Assembly: GCA_917880885.1 (NCBI GenBank)
Contig: OU862913.1
Location: forward strand, 46,285,460 to 46,349,459
Reading direction: 5' to 3'
DNA length: 64,000 nt
Source of the DNA: Limnephilus marmoratus
Taxonomy: Eukaryota; Arthropoda; Insecta; Trichoptera; Limnephilidae
The position numbers were made by a program, and so were the translations under genes. Below, piece by piece: positions 33,620 through 44,148 of this stretch (the stretch's first letter is position 1; every line of letters starts with the position of its first letter). Below the pieces are notes generated by a model. That model ran no database searches. It worked only from the letters and a program-made list of their open reading frames with translations, and had not been told where the DNA came from.

Positions 33620-33621
<2 letters not shown>

Positions 33622-33657
<36 letters not shown>
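33622..33657. repeat. (TA)n tract at right junction
   Basis: Simple TA run immediately inside the right half of the outer element, mirroring 24409-24456. Confidence 0.9.
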
Positions 33658-33661
<4 letters not shown>

Positions 33662-33944
33662 TTAATTTATGTAAGTATCAAGTATGTATGTAAAAATTCC
33701 TAATATCGGACTATTGGACATATTTAGCTGATTAGTCCAACCTACGCTCTGTAGATATTAGTTCAACCTACGCTCTGTAGATATTAATCAACACTGGGAC
33801 CGTCATAGATATTCGTCCGACCTTAGCTCTGTAGATATTAGTCAACACTCTGAAGTTCGTAGATATTAGTTCAACATATGAGCTGTAGATATTCGTCCGA
33901 CATACAGGCTGTAGATATTAGTATCTGCAGTCGACTTTAACTCC

Positions 33945-34320
33945 ACGCAATTGAAAAAAAGTTTTTCTGAAATATTATATAAGGCTGCCTTTACATCCGT
34001 AAGTTTTTCCCGTTAGTCGCTCACGTAAGCGATTTATGGCCAAATTACCAATGTAAACAATGCCAAAACTCACTTAACATAATTTATAGCAAGTTACATA
34101 ATATAAGTTACAGTTATATGAATTACAGTTAACAGTTGTTCTTTCGCAAATTTTTAGACAGGTCTAATCACATCCCCGTGAACTTCCAGCCTTCTCACAG
34201 CAATTGAGAGACTTGCGGTAAGAAATGTTACCAAAATGCGCTGTTGCGAGATGTCAAAAATTAAAAGAACAGTTGTTTTCGTAGGATTTTTTCCTTTAAA
34301 ACCGAAAAGATTTGCCTAGT
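33945..34320. other. Stretch without recognised gene
   Basis: No domain or splice signal seen. Confidence 0.4.
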
Positions 34321-34570
34321 AGGCCGTTGGGGTCGGCTTATCTCGTTCTCAGACTATAACTTCGGTTTTCATCCAGGCCGTTTTTCTGTAATATTTTGTA
34401 GCATTGAGTCATCCAGGAGTTCTTTGGTCTTCCTCTGGATGACTTTCAATGAAGTTCCACAGACATTGCCTGCTTCACTGTGTGGTCTGGTGGTCTCTGT
34501 CTTATGTGCCCATACCATCTTAACGGTCGTTCCTCCAACTTACTGTTTATGAAGACATAACACTGTGATC
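34320..34570 (-). pseudogene. RTE-type LINE C-terminal relic
   Basis: In shifting minus-strand frames it reads LRWYGHIRQRPPDHTVKQAM, then RGRPKNSWM, the W-x-G-H ... G-R-P-k-x-W layout of RTE-type ORF2 C-termini. Stops and shifts are present. It lies just upstream of zinc-finger gene 1. Confidence 0.6.
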
Positions 34571-34708
34571 CCATTTTTCTATATATTTACACCAAATATT
34601 CAAAGTTCGTACAAATTATAATTCCGTTATGTAAAACAATGCTCTGTTTCAGTTAAGTATATTTTTTTTGGTTTGAACCAATTACAAAAATCCTCACGCG
34701 GCAGTGCC

Positions 34709-37700
34709 ATGGAATTTATAAAACCAGAAAACGTTTCCATCAAGACGGAATCAGGGTCACAGGAAAAAGACGGAGGTGAAATAGCGCGTACGGATAAAGA
34801 TTTCGTCCACCCGTTTATGAAGAAGGAATGTTGGCAATACGAAGAGACTCCGATGATAACACCGACAGCCAGTAAGTTGCATTGTATACGTAAAAAATGC
34901 AGGATATTAAATTCGGTTCCTTGGCAATTGATCCTCCGATATTAACCCTCCGGCATGCTTATGTCTAGGGATGCAACGATATATAGGTAAACCGATAAAT
35001 ATCGATATATCGACCCCTAAAAATATCGATATATCAATGTCGAAAACTGAATATATCGTATCGAAATATCGAAAAACCCGCCCAAATTAAAATATGATTG
35101 CATCTTGATTGAGGATGTAGATAAAGGTGAATTTGATTTTTGAAAGCACCATAAATCTTTGGCTCACACGCAAATAAAAAGAAAAAAACTGACGGTGACG
35201 ACGAGCTTACGTTATATCTTTTTGCTCCTGTAAATATTCTAAAAGTAAATTAATTTTTGAAACATGGCAAGAGATGCAAGGTGTATATACTAATCTTTTT
35301 AATGTGGCAATAAGTCATCTACCAGTTGTAGCAACAAGTGTTCCTTCAGAATGTTTTTTCAAAGACAGGAGCCACTATACAACTCAAAGTAGAAACTGTC
35401 TAAGTTACTATTTTATTAAGTTCGATAGTTGGTACAAAATACTGGAATTTCTTTTTAAAAAATAAATTAATGAAAAAAAAAAACACATGACTATAAACCT
35501 ATCCAAATTTTGTGTTAATTCATAAAGGTAAGTATAAAAAATTATATACATTCATATAATTCATTGTGAATGATGAATACTTGGAGCAGGTGGATGAGTT
35601 CGTTTATTTGGGAAGTATGTTTACGAGAGATGGGAAGGCTGATAGGGATATTGAAAGAAGGGTGAATGCAGGTAACTCTATTAATGGAGGACTGAACGCC
35701 GTTGGCACCAACAAAAAACTGTCCAAAGACGCGAAACTAGCCGTCCATAATGGAGTACTGGTACCTACCCTGATGTATGGCAGTGAGGCATGGAACTGGC
35801 AGAAGAAGGATGAAAGTAGACTGAACGCTGTAGAAATGAGATCCCTGAGGCGTATGTGTGGTAAAAGCATGTATGATCGTGTGAGAAATGTGGAAATCCG
35901 CAAAGAATGCAAGGCTGATGTAAGCGTGATGAGTAAGATCAAGAAAGGAACGCTCCGATGGTTTGGGCATGTAGAGCGAATGAACGAGGAAAGGAGTGTA
36001 AGGAGAATATATGACGCAGACGTGAATGGTAGAAGAAGTCGAGGACACCCAAGAAAGACATGGCACGATCAAGTGAATCAGATACTTGAGTCGGGCCATG
36101 TCAAGAGTCAGAATAATAGAAGAGAATGTATAAGACGCTGTATGAATGTAAACGAGGCAAGGAATGTGTGCCAAGACCGGGATGTTTGGCGGTCCGTCCT
36201 CTCTGCCTACCCCTGCGGGGAAACGGCGTGATGGTTAGTTAGTTTAGTTTTACATTCATAATCGATAAACGTTTGATATAACTAAAACTAAATTGGATTT
36301 CTATAGCTTTAAAAAAAGAAGAAATATCGATATATCGGCCTACTAGACCGATATATCTATATATCAATATCGACTTAATTCGATATATATCGATATTTTT
36401 AAAAACCTTGCATCCCTAACTTATGTCGGTTTAGGGAAAATACGCTATATTTATGCATTTACACAACATATAAGTAAGTGACCCCGAAGGGATGTGCAGA
36501 GAGGATGTACCGCCAAATGACAAAAGTATAAAACATATTTTCATCCAAATGCATCAAGGAAAAAACTACTTGTATAACTCTTTAAAAATCTACACTGTAA
36601 ATAAATTCGTTTGGTATCCATATCTGCTTATTATTAAAGGTATTTTTTGTCGATTTTAGGTTTGAAATTGGTATATAATTCGCAAAAAAATTATATTTTT
36701 ATCATAATTATAATTTCGGTCGCCATCTGTCAGGGAATCAACTGTTAGGTCACCATTAAATTCAGAAGTTCGGAATCCATGCCCTTCTTCAAATAGGAAA
36801 GTTTTTAAAATCCGTGTCTATCTTGAAATGCAAAGTGTCTTAAAATAAAATGTGCTTATTAAGCGTGTATATACGTTTGCCCCTATTATCTATTTACGAT
36901 TGTAAAGTTTTTGATTAAAAACATTTTATACTGTTTATTTATTTAATAAATAAAACTTTTGTACAAATAATAATTCAGATTTTACAATGGGTTCTTTTGT
37001 GTCTTACGATTTGGGCTGCTTCTATTGTAGTAATTTATTCTGTTATACTACTCCCTCGAAGAGAGACGACAGTAATTTTGAATGTAATATGTTCTATTCA
37101 TCACAGCATATCGATAATATATGTATTGTTGTTCTACTTGTGCAGGTTGTATTAAAGTGGAGACTGTTCCCATCAAGGCAGAACCAGGACCACAAGAAAA
37201 AGAAAGAGGGGGGATTCCTTACGTGGAAATCGAGATTGAACTCTCGGATGTTAAAAAGGAATGCTCAGAGCACTCTGAAAGTATTACCCAGAAAACAGGT
37301 AAAATCGATTTTTCTTTGCTTAAATTAACAATTCGTAGTCACCAAAGTTTTGCATTATGTTATGAATTTACTGTGTGTTCACTTATTTTTATCCCTAATT
37401 GTTTTCAATATTATTGACAGATCTGAAGACGCATCCCGAAGGAAAAGGATTATTCTGCTCTCGTAAGTCAACGTTAGAATTTCACCTCCGAACCCGTACT
37501 GGAGAAAAACCTTTGTCATGTTCTGTCTGCAATTATTCATGTTCGAAAGGGAAAGATCTAAAAAGTCACTTCCAGACTCACAGTGGAGAAAAACCTTTTG
37601 CATGTTCCGTCTGCAACTATTCAAGTTCACGAAAGGCATCCGTGAAGCGCCACATGTTGACTCATAGTGGAGTAAAACCTTTTTCATGTTCCGCCTGCAA

Positions 37701-38370
37701 TTATTCGTGTTCTACAAAGGGTGATCTAAAAAGTCACTTCCTGACTCACAGTGGAGAAAAACCTTTTTCATGCTCTTACTGTAGTTATACATGTTCCCGA
37801 AAGGGAGATTTGAAGAGACACACGCTGACCCACAGTGAAGAAAAACCCTTTTCATGTTCCTACTGCGACTATTTATTTTCACGAAAGGGAGATTTGACGA
37901 GACACATGCTGACTCACAGTGGAGAAAAATCTTTTTCATGTTCCGACTGCAATTATTCTTGTTCTACAAAAGGATGTTTGACGAGACACATGCGGATTCA
38001 TAGTGGAGAAAAACCTTTTTCATGTTCCGAATGCAACTATTCATGTTCAAGAAAACTAGATCTAAAAAATCATTTGCTGAATCACAGTGGGGAAAAACCT
38101 TTCTCGTGTTTCCTCTGCACACATTCATATTCTCAAAAGCTAGGTTTGAAGAGACACATGTTGACTCACAGTGGAGTAAAACCCTTTTTATGTTCCGTCT
38201 GCAATTATTCATCATATCGAAAAAGCGATTTGAAATTGCACATTCTGGTTCACTGTGGAGAAAAACCTTTTTTTTGTACGGACTGCAACTATTCATGTTC
38301 ACGAAAGAGATATTTGAGGAAACACATGCTGACTCACAGTGGAGAAAAACCTTTTTCGTGTTTGGAGTGA
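34709..38370 (+). CDS. C2H2 zinc-finger gene 1, three exons, ten intact fingers
   Basis: Exons 34709-34871 (ATG in a GCCATGG context), 37146-37298 and 37421-38370; both introns are phase 1 with GT donors and CAG acceptors, total 1266 nt, about 421 aa. The first two exons encode acidic leaders with IKTE, IKVE, IKAE and VKKE (possible SUMO acceptor sites). Exon 3 encodes ten C-x2-C-x12-H-x3-H fingers with HSGEKPF linkers; most have an extra Cys (C-x2-CNYSC). The first finger is partly deleted (GLFCSRKSTLEFH). The last is cut by TGA at 38368 where a finger Cys codon is expected, and the decayed eleventh finger is still readable downstream. Likely a sequence-specific nuclear DNA-binding protein. 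Intron 1 holds a hAT element and a LINE. Paralogue: 48587-55845. Confidence 0.82.
35260..35463 (+). pseudogene. hAT transposase C-terminal remnant
   Basis: Encodes NVAISHLPVVATSVPSECFF then RNCLS, the dimerisation block (L-x-I/V-x-A-T-S-x-P-S-E-x-x-F ... R-x-x-L) at the end of hAT transposases. The catalytic core is gone. Confidence 0.7.
35566..36231 (+). pseudogene. 5'-truncated RTE-type LINE ORF2 C-terminus
   Basis: 221 open codons begin in the reverse transcriptase thumb (VDEFVYLGSMFTRDG) and continue through YGSEAWNW, LRWFGHVERM and GHPRKTW to DVWRSVLSAYPCGE, the standard end of insect RTE/BovB-like ORF2. Polymerase motifs and endonuclease are missing because the insertion is truncated. 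It sits inside the hAT element. The unbroken frame suggests recent insertion. Confidence 0.85.
36430..37145. other. Rest of intron 1 of zinc-finger gene 1
   Basis: A+T-rich intron sequence with nothing recognised, ending in the acceptor TTGTGCAG at 37138-37145. Confidence 0.5.
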
Positions 38371-39345
38371 ATTTATTTATATTATGGAGAGGAACATTTT
38401 AACCGGCTCATGCTGAATCACAATTAAAAATAACGTTGGTCTTATTTTGAATGCAATTTTTCGTGTAAATATTAGACATTAATAATAATTCACAACTCAA
38501 CACATGGTGAATGAACATCATTATTGTGATTCGTTCAAATAGTTGCATCAGATTGTAAGCAAGAGTTTGTAAGTAATTTTAAAGGCGAAAATGCACTGTT
38601 GTATAAACAATCAATATTTTATATTTAACATATTATATTTTTCCCCATTGCGACCGTTTGTTGTAAAGTTAGGCATATTTTTCAAAACAAATCTTTACTA
38701 GAAAATCTCTTTTTTTGTTACTTTTGAAGGTTATTCCCATCAATCTCGTATATAATTGAAGAGGAAGATAATACTAATAATGTAAACGAAAATATCGTCA
38801 TATTTGTCAATCTCATATTTAAAATTTTAGAATTAACAGAATTATAGAATTTACACATCAGGCTAGGCTTGCATTCATTAAAAGGTCGAAAATAATAGAA
38901 TCGAATAATATAGACCTAAAACTGAGAATACTCCTCATCAAGACCTATGTATGGAGTATCTTGATGTACGGCTGCGAAACATGGAGCCTATCCGAAAGAG
39001 ATAATGAATTATTGACACATTTTAATCATTTTTTCACCTATGGAATTCAATGTTCAATGATTTTTCGATTGAAAATATGCAGAATAAACTTGCGGACGAA
39101 GCAAAAAAATAACACTTAATTAGTAGCAAATTTTCCGTTGGTAATTTACTGTTGTAGAGAGCGAGAGATGGCGAAAATCAAAATTACAGACCTATCTCCA
39201 ATTCAGTTTTGTCTATAAGAATTTTGCTCTTTTTAGGCAGTTTCAATGTTAGAGCGGAGATATAAGCCCCCGGTACTACCCTTTTCTGAAAAATAAACTG
39301 AAATACATCGATTTTAAGACCGATTTTTTTTATTAAAATTAATCT
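38371..39345 (+). other. 3' flank of zinc-finger gene 1 with an RTE relic
   Basis: Contains the decayed eleventh finger to about 38425. At 38870-39010 an RTE-type fragment reads LAFIKRSKIIESNNIDLKLR, then YVWSILMYGCETWSL. The rest is A+T-rich without features. Confidence 0.55.
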
Positions 39346-39353
39346 TTGCGTTA

Positions 39354-41000
39354 ATGTTTGCGGATAACTCAACCCTCGATGACCAAGGTGCTGTCCCGAC
39401 GTCGGTTCCTCACTGCGGTTTTCATATGAAAAAGCTGAGGATTCGGCATCGGGAAGTACTCCATGTTTTACGAGGGCTTGATGTTAATAAAGCTAGTGGG
39501 CCTGACGGAATACCTGCCCTGGTACTGCAGAGGTGCGCTGCAGAAATAGCTCCAATTTTGACGAAGCTCTTTAAATTGTCCCTGAAGACTGGCTCTGTGC
39601 CCTCTGGTTGGAAAAAAGCGGTTATCCATCCTATTCCAAAGAAGGGTGACCGCTCCAACCCGGCCAACTACCGCCCCATAGCGATCACATCAGTTCTGTC
39701 TAAGGTGATGGAACGTGTGATCAACGACAAACTGCTCACATACCTCGAGAAGAACAAAATTATTAACGACCGTCAATACGGATTCCGGCGGAACCGCTCG
39801 TGCGGTGATCTTCTCGCGTATGTGACGCATGTTTGGGGGCGATGCCTGGAACGTTTCGGTGAGACCCAAACGGTTGCACTGGACATCTCCAAGGCCTTTG
39901 ACCGGGTTTGGCACCGAGGACTTGTCAACAAACTGCATTCTTACGGACTTCCCGCATCCTTGTGTATGTGGATTGCCGACTTCTTGAGGGAGAGGTCGAT
40001 TCAGACGGTAGTCGATGGTTTCACTTCTTCCTCACACTCGATAAATGCTGGCGTCCCGCAGGGATCGGTTCTGTCTCCGACTTTGTTTTTGTTGCACATC
40101 AACGACCTTTTGTCATGTGCACCAATTCACTGTTACGCGGATGACAGTACAGTTCATGATAGCTTTTTGTTTGACAAGCCCCCAAAGGGCTCACAAACTC
40201 CAACAGCTCGTAGGGCTTTGAAGCAAAGAATGGACGGTTACCTCGAGAGTGTTTTCTCTTGGGGTAAAAATAATCTCGTTGAATTTAATGTTTCAAAGAC
40301 CCAATCTTGTCTGATTACGTCTAAAAGGGATCGGAATGAAAATCTAGTCTCTTTCAACGGAAGCAATCTTCCGAACAGGCCCTCCATTGATATGCTTGGT
40401 GTAACCCTAAGTGACCAGCTCAGGTATGGGGGCTCCATCGAAGCCAGAGTAAAGTTAGCCTCCCAAAAACTGGGCGTACTGTACAGGGCCCGCAGATACT
40501 TTAATAGTACACAACTGCTAACCTTGTACAAATCACAAGTACGCCCCACGGTTGAATTTGGCAGCCATCTCTGGTCTGGAGCTCCAAAATACCTGAAAAA
40601 TACCCTCGACTCTGTGCAGAAACGGGCGGTCCGTTTGATAGATTCTCCCATCTTAACAGACGGATTGCAATCTTTAGAGCACAGGCGTCGGGTGGGAATG
40701 CTATCCTTGTTCTACCGGTATTACAATGGAAGATGCTCTGAAGAACTAGCATCATTGATCCCTTCGGCACCGGTGCATAGTCGGGAAACACGCCAAACGC
40801 GTGCCCAACATTTGTACACGGTTGACATTTGTCACATGAGAACGGGTCGTTTCTTCGACTCGTTCTTATGTTCAGCAGCTCGGCTGTGGAATGATTTGCC
40901 GGCCTCTGTGTTTCCTCCTTCCTACAACATGGGTCTCTTCAAAACCAATGTTCATTCCTTCCTCTCCTCAAAAAGACTCTCCACACAGCATCCCAGATGA
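39354..41000 (+). CDS. LINE copy C: reverse transcriptase ORF2, 5'-truncated but open
   Basis: 548 codons with all polymerase motifs: ASGPDGIPALVL, RPIAITSVLSKVMERVI, QYGFRRNRSC, ALDISKAFDRVWH (catalytic Asp), VPQGSVLSPTLFL, CYADDSTV (catalytic Asp pair), then the C-terminal region shared with copies A, B and 25556-25800. The endonuclease is missing: the insertion starts near 39350, so the ATG used is inside ORF2. The 3' tail with CCTCCTGTGTGGAGTTAATGT and a long A tract (41057-41084) is intact. Likely jockey/I-type; the clade is uncertain. The perfect A tract and open frame mark the youngest copy here. Its tail is shared by a SINE family in the window. Confidence 0.88.
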   Translation: MFADNSTLDDQGAVPTSVPHCGFHMKKLRIRHREVLHVLRGLDVNKASGPDGIPALVLQRCAAEIAPILTKLFKLSLKTGSVPSGWKKAVIHPIPKKGDRSNPANYRPIAITSVLSKVMERVINDKLLTYLEKNKIINDRQYGFRRNRSCGDLLAYVTHVWGRCLERFGETQTVALDISKAFDRVWHRGLVNKLHSYGLPASLCMWIADFLRERSIQTVVDGFTSSSHSINAGVPQGSVLSPTLFLLHINDLLSCAPIHCYADDSTVHDSFLFDKPPKGSQTPTARRALKQRMDGYLESVFSWGKNNLVEFNVSKTQSCLITSKRDRNENLVSFNGSNLPNRPSIDMLGVTLSDQLRYGGSIEARVKLASQKLGVLYRARRYFNSTQLLTLYKSQVRPTVEFGSHLWSGAPKYLKNTLDSVQKRAVRLIDSPILTDGLQSLEHRRRVGMLSLFYRYYNGRCSEELASLIPSAPVHSRETRQTRAQHLYTVDICHMRTGRFFDSFLCSAARLWNDLPASVFPPSYNMGLFKTNVHSFLSSKRLSTQHPR

Positions 41001-41051
41001 CATAGGCCCTGAGGGAAATTATTTTCCTCAGGGCCTCCTGTGTGGAGTTAA

Positions 41052-41084
<33 letters not shown>

Positions 41085-41088
<4 letters not shown>

Positions 41089-41180
41089 TAGAAAGTTTAC
41101 ATTTTATTTTAATTCGGTATAAATCAAATCAAACTATGTTTTACATAATAAGAACATTTATTGTTAAGAATAATAAAAAA
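41085..41180. other. Spacer
   Basis: A+T-rich, no feature. Confidence 0.4.
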
Positions 41181-41925
41181 TATATTATAATAAAACGAAT
41201 ATAAAACTTTATTCAACCTAATTTTATTTGACCGTAACCGGTTTCAGCTCGTCAGAGCCATCTTCACCTAAGTCCCTACTTATTATTATTATTATTATTA
41301 TTTTGTATCTAGTGTAATTTTCATAATAATCTCGAAATAGGTATTTAGTTTAGACCATTCCTATTCCAATGTAAACATGTATCCCTTCAAAAAGTAACTT
41401 TGTAAAGATAAAGCAATTAGATTCATTTGCGATGTATCCAGTGTAATTTTCATAATAATTTCAATATTAAAATATGTAGTTAGTTTAGGCCATTCCCACT
41501 CCAATGTAAACATGTATCCTTTCAAAAAGCAACAAAAAATACCACTTTTCATAAATAAAATAACGATTTGACAATAAAATTAGGTCATTAGTAACCATAT
41601 TACTTGTAAGTTTTTTCCTTACCTAATCATTGAAGTGAGCTACAGACCCAAGGTAATTAGCTTACTGGAATTACCAAAAAATTTAGAAATTCGACAGTCT
41701 ATAACGACTTAGCAACCAATATAATTATTATAATTGATTAAAATCCTTGTAGACCACCCCTCTTCCTCTCCTCAATATGTTGTGTATATAAACCGTAGAC
41801 TAAGAATTATTTGTACCAGTCTGAAGATGGCTCTGACGAGCTGAAGCCGGTTACGGTCAAATAAAATTAAGTGGAATAAAGTTTTATATTCGTTTTATTA
41901 TAATTATATTATAATGGAATTCTAC
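41180..41925. mobile_element. Inverted pair of Penelope-type terminal sequences
   Basis: About 95 bp at 41185-41280 recur inverted at 41818-41915 (AAACTTTATTC, TTATTTGACCGTAACCGG, CAGCTCGTCAGAGCCATC). In the transcribed sense each contains a hammerhead-like series: (C/G)TGAAGA, a stem GGCTC-TGAC-GAGCT, then GAAA or GAAG. The centre has a direct repeat (CCATTCC.A.TCCAATGTAAAC). No reverse transcriptase remains. Confidence 0.6.
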
Positions 41926-41929
41926 CATG

Positions 41930-42640
41930 AATTATCACTCTCAAAAATAGAAATATTAATAATATAAATATTGTCGATTTTTTATTTTTTTTATTTAACG
42001 AATATTTAATGATAAAATACATAAATATCACCCTATCTTGACTGGAATAAATCTATATAAAAAAATGCATAATTAATTCAACAGCTGGTATCTATTTTGA
42101 AAGAACTTAAATAACTTTTTAAAGCATACGGAGGAAATTTCTACCGAGTGTGCAATTCACACGCGGTAGAAGTGAAACAGAAAACTAAAGTAGACAAGAG
42201 TGGAGAGGCTATGATGCACCGCAAAAGAGGAGACCGATTATTCATTCTCTCGCAGGTTCATAAATGTTGCTAAAGAAGTTTTTACTTCAAAAAGTGTAGA
42301 AAATTATATTGGGAGATACACGTTTGCTTGTCGATATGAATTTAAAGCAGCTTATAAAATTAAATAATAAAGTTAGTGATAGTGTAATAGCGAGAGTCAA
42401 AATCATTTCCCAGGCTCTCGAGGCGATGTAGATTTACTTTAGTAACAAGTATACGAACAGAAAAAATCAACGACTTTGAATAAATTACAAGCGAGTTACA
42501 ATATTATTTTGCTTTTTTGGGATTTTTTTGGTGAACTGAATAAACTTACAACTGCGAACTTTTCACCACATACGTATTCTTATTTTGCGCAAACTTTACA
42601 ATTTTTTCATCCCGAAATCGTCGCCCATTACTGAAGTACA
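41930..42640. other. Stretch without recognised gene
   Basis: A+T-rich. A segment at 42160-42200 (CGCGGTAGAAGTGAAA, CTAAAGTAGACAAGAGTGG) recurs near 57812-57852, marking a dispersed repeat. Confidence 0.45.
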
Positions 42641-42651
42641 CGGCATCTTAG

Positions 42652-43444
42652 TAGGATGGTGAAAAAAGTATCGATATATCGATATTTTTAATTCAATATA
42701 TCGATATTTTTAGCCGATATATTTTGATCCGATATATCGATACAAAATATCCAATATCGAAAATTATATTTAAAACGATATTTTTTTAAATTTATGTATT
42801 TAAAGTCACTAGAATCCAAAACCGTATAGGAACGAACGGAAAAAAGTAACTGTATTGAGTCATGACATCTGGCGGTTGAAATTTTAACTATTAATAGCTT
42901 TCTTAAATCTATTGTCTTTGCATTAGTACTTGTGATAACCAATACTATCTCATGTGTGTAGGTACATACATAGAAATGTATGCTATTTTTCGCCATTTTT
43001 TTCTAATCCACTCCTATGTGTTGGTTCCCAATTGTCTATGATTATTGACTATACCTTGTTCCAAATACGAAGTCCTTTTTGACAGATTAATACGCCAATA
43101 GAATGTTACTGAGACGCATACAAACTTTGTATGCGTCTCAGTTTACATGTAAGTTAGAAGACAGCTTTTTAGTTTTTGATATTTTTGTAATTATTACGTA
43201 ATAAAAACGAATAGTGATAAAAATACCTTAATTTTTATTGAGATTTTTGTTCATTAAAAAAAGCAAATTGTGTACAAAAATTACTTTTGATAAAATTGAG
43301 CTGAATAAACTATTATTTTAAAAACGCAAAATCTCTTAAAAATTTGACCGATCTATCGATATTTTTTCGTCGATATTGATATTTTAATAATTATCAATAT
43401 CGACGTCGATATATCGATATTTTTTTTCACTTTCGACATCCCTA
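42652..43444. mobile_element. Non-autonomous hAT (MITE), 793 bp
   Basis: Ends TAGGATGGTGAAAAAAGTATC and GATATTTTTTTTCACTTTC then GACATCCCTA are inverted. A perfect 8-bp duplication CATCTTAG flanks it (42644-42651, 43445-43452). Dense ATATCGATAT words at both ends resemble the hAT at 34966-36419. No transposase. Confidence 0.85.
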
Positions 43445-43454
43445 CATCTTAGCC

Positions 43455-43860
43455 ACTCATCTTCAAAATTACGGTGACCACAATAGGCCACTTGCATCAC
43501 ACTTTTAAATTTTTTTTCGGTTAAGGTAAATTATTCTAAGACATTCTGTATTTTTTTATCGTAATTTTGAAACCCTGGCGATTTTTTGAAAATTTCAATC
43601 CGATAAATCAGACCATTTTTTATAAACCAGAAAGACAGGACAAAATTTTATGGGTGCGAAAAAACAATAATTACATAGCCGAAAATCATTTAAAAAAAAA
43701 AAACGTTTTCCACACGAATGGCACAGGAGAATAACGAGGCATACCAAAAATATTACATCTCATAAATATTTTTTTCCTTGATCCATCTTATTGATCATAA
43801 ATCATTATAATGTTCAACGTCTATATTACTAAATCCAATGTAATATACATAGTTGTAAAT
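43455..43860. other. Stretch without recognised gene
   Basis: A+T-rich, no domain seen. Confidence 0.4.
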
Positions 43861-43861
43861 T

Positions 43862-43995
43862 ATAATAATAACTAGCTGACCCGGAAAACTTCGTACCGCC
43901 ATATTTATTTTTTTCGTGTATTTATGTTATTTTCGAAATTCCTGAAAGACTGGATTTACTATTTATCCCGCCTCGGCTTCACACGGGTGGTGTAC
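43862..43995 (-). mobile_element. Helitron 3' end
   Basis: CTAGCTGACCCGGAAAACTTCG on the plus strand is the complement of the same Helitron 3' terminus seen at 5361 (…GGGTCAGCTAG). Only about 130 bp can be attributed to it. Confidence 0.5.
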
Positions 43996-44018
43996 AGTCG
44001 CGGACAAAGGAAATATAA

Positions 44019-44148
44019 CAATTATTATAAGCAATAATTATCAGCCTGAAACACTCATCCACATTGAAAAATCTTCCGAGAAAAGATACATGACGCCAAC
44101 GGGACTTGATGAGTGTTTCAGGCTGATAATTATTGCTTATAATAATTG
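44019..44148. repeat. Perfect 41-bp inverted repeat with a 48-nt loop
   Basis: The arms 44019-44059 and 44108-44148 are exact complements (CAATTATTATAAGCAATAA... and ...CAGCCTGAAACACTCATC). Just outside, ACAAAGG and CCTTTGT extend the symmetry. Probably a very recent MITE or foldback copy. Confidence 0.9.

Larger units (their letters stand above)
24457..33621. mobile_element. Candidate recombinase-carrying element between (TA)n tracts
   Basis: The outermost bases are inverted repeats: left TATGTCATACCACATTTTGTG then GCTCA (GTGGCTCA at 24476-24483); right, read inward on the minus strand, TATGTTACGGCATTTA then GTGGCTCA (33594-33601). Further GTGGCTCA-like words occur on the right (33523-33530, 33543-33549). 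The only recombination enzyme inside is the tyrosine-recombinase-like gene (26414-31838). SINE and LINE copies have landed in its introns since. The boundaries are inferred from the TA junctions and the inverted ends. Confidence 0.55.
24137..33932. mobile_element. Outer terminal-inverted-repeat element, split 9.8 kb apart
   Basis: The left half (24137 to about 24408) matches 1621 to about 1820 of the compact copy; the right half (33658-33932) matches about 1838-2079. The halves are bounded by the identical 9-bp sequence GACTTTAAC (24128-24136, 33933-33941). Thus one small element, here expanded at its centre by about 9.2 kb bounded by (TA)n on both sides. Either the interior is a second element inserted into the small one, or this is the full-length form and the 459-bp copy its deletion derivative. 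Confidence 0.75.
34966..36419. mobile_element. hAT element in intron 1 of zinc-finger gene 1
   Basis: Ends TAGGGATGCAACGATAT and CCTTGCATCCCTAA are inverted; an 8-bp duplication CTTATGTC flanks it (34958-34965, 36420-36427). ATATCGATAT words fill both subterminal regions. Inside are a piece of hAT transposase and an RTE fragment. Confidence 0.88.

Noticed and set aside
37379..38302. Minus-strand frames opposite the zinc-finger exon
   Set aside because: Shadows of the repeated finger codons; the plus-strand exon has splice sites and the C2H2 pattern.
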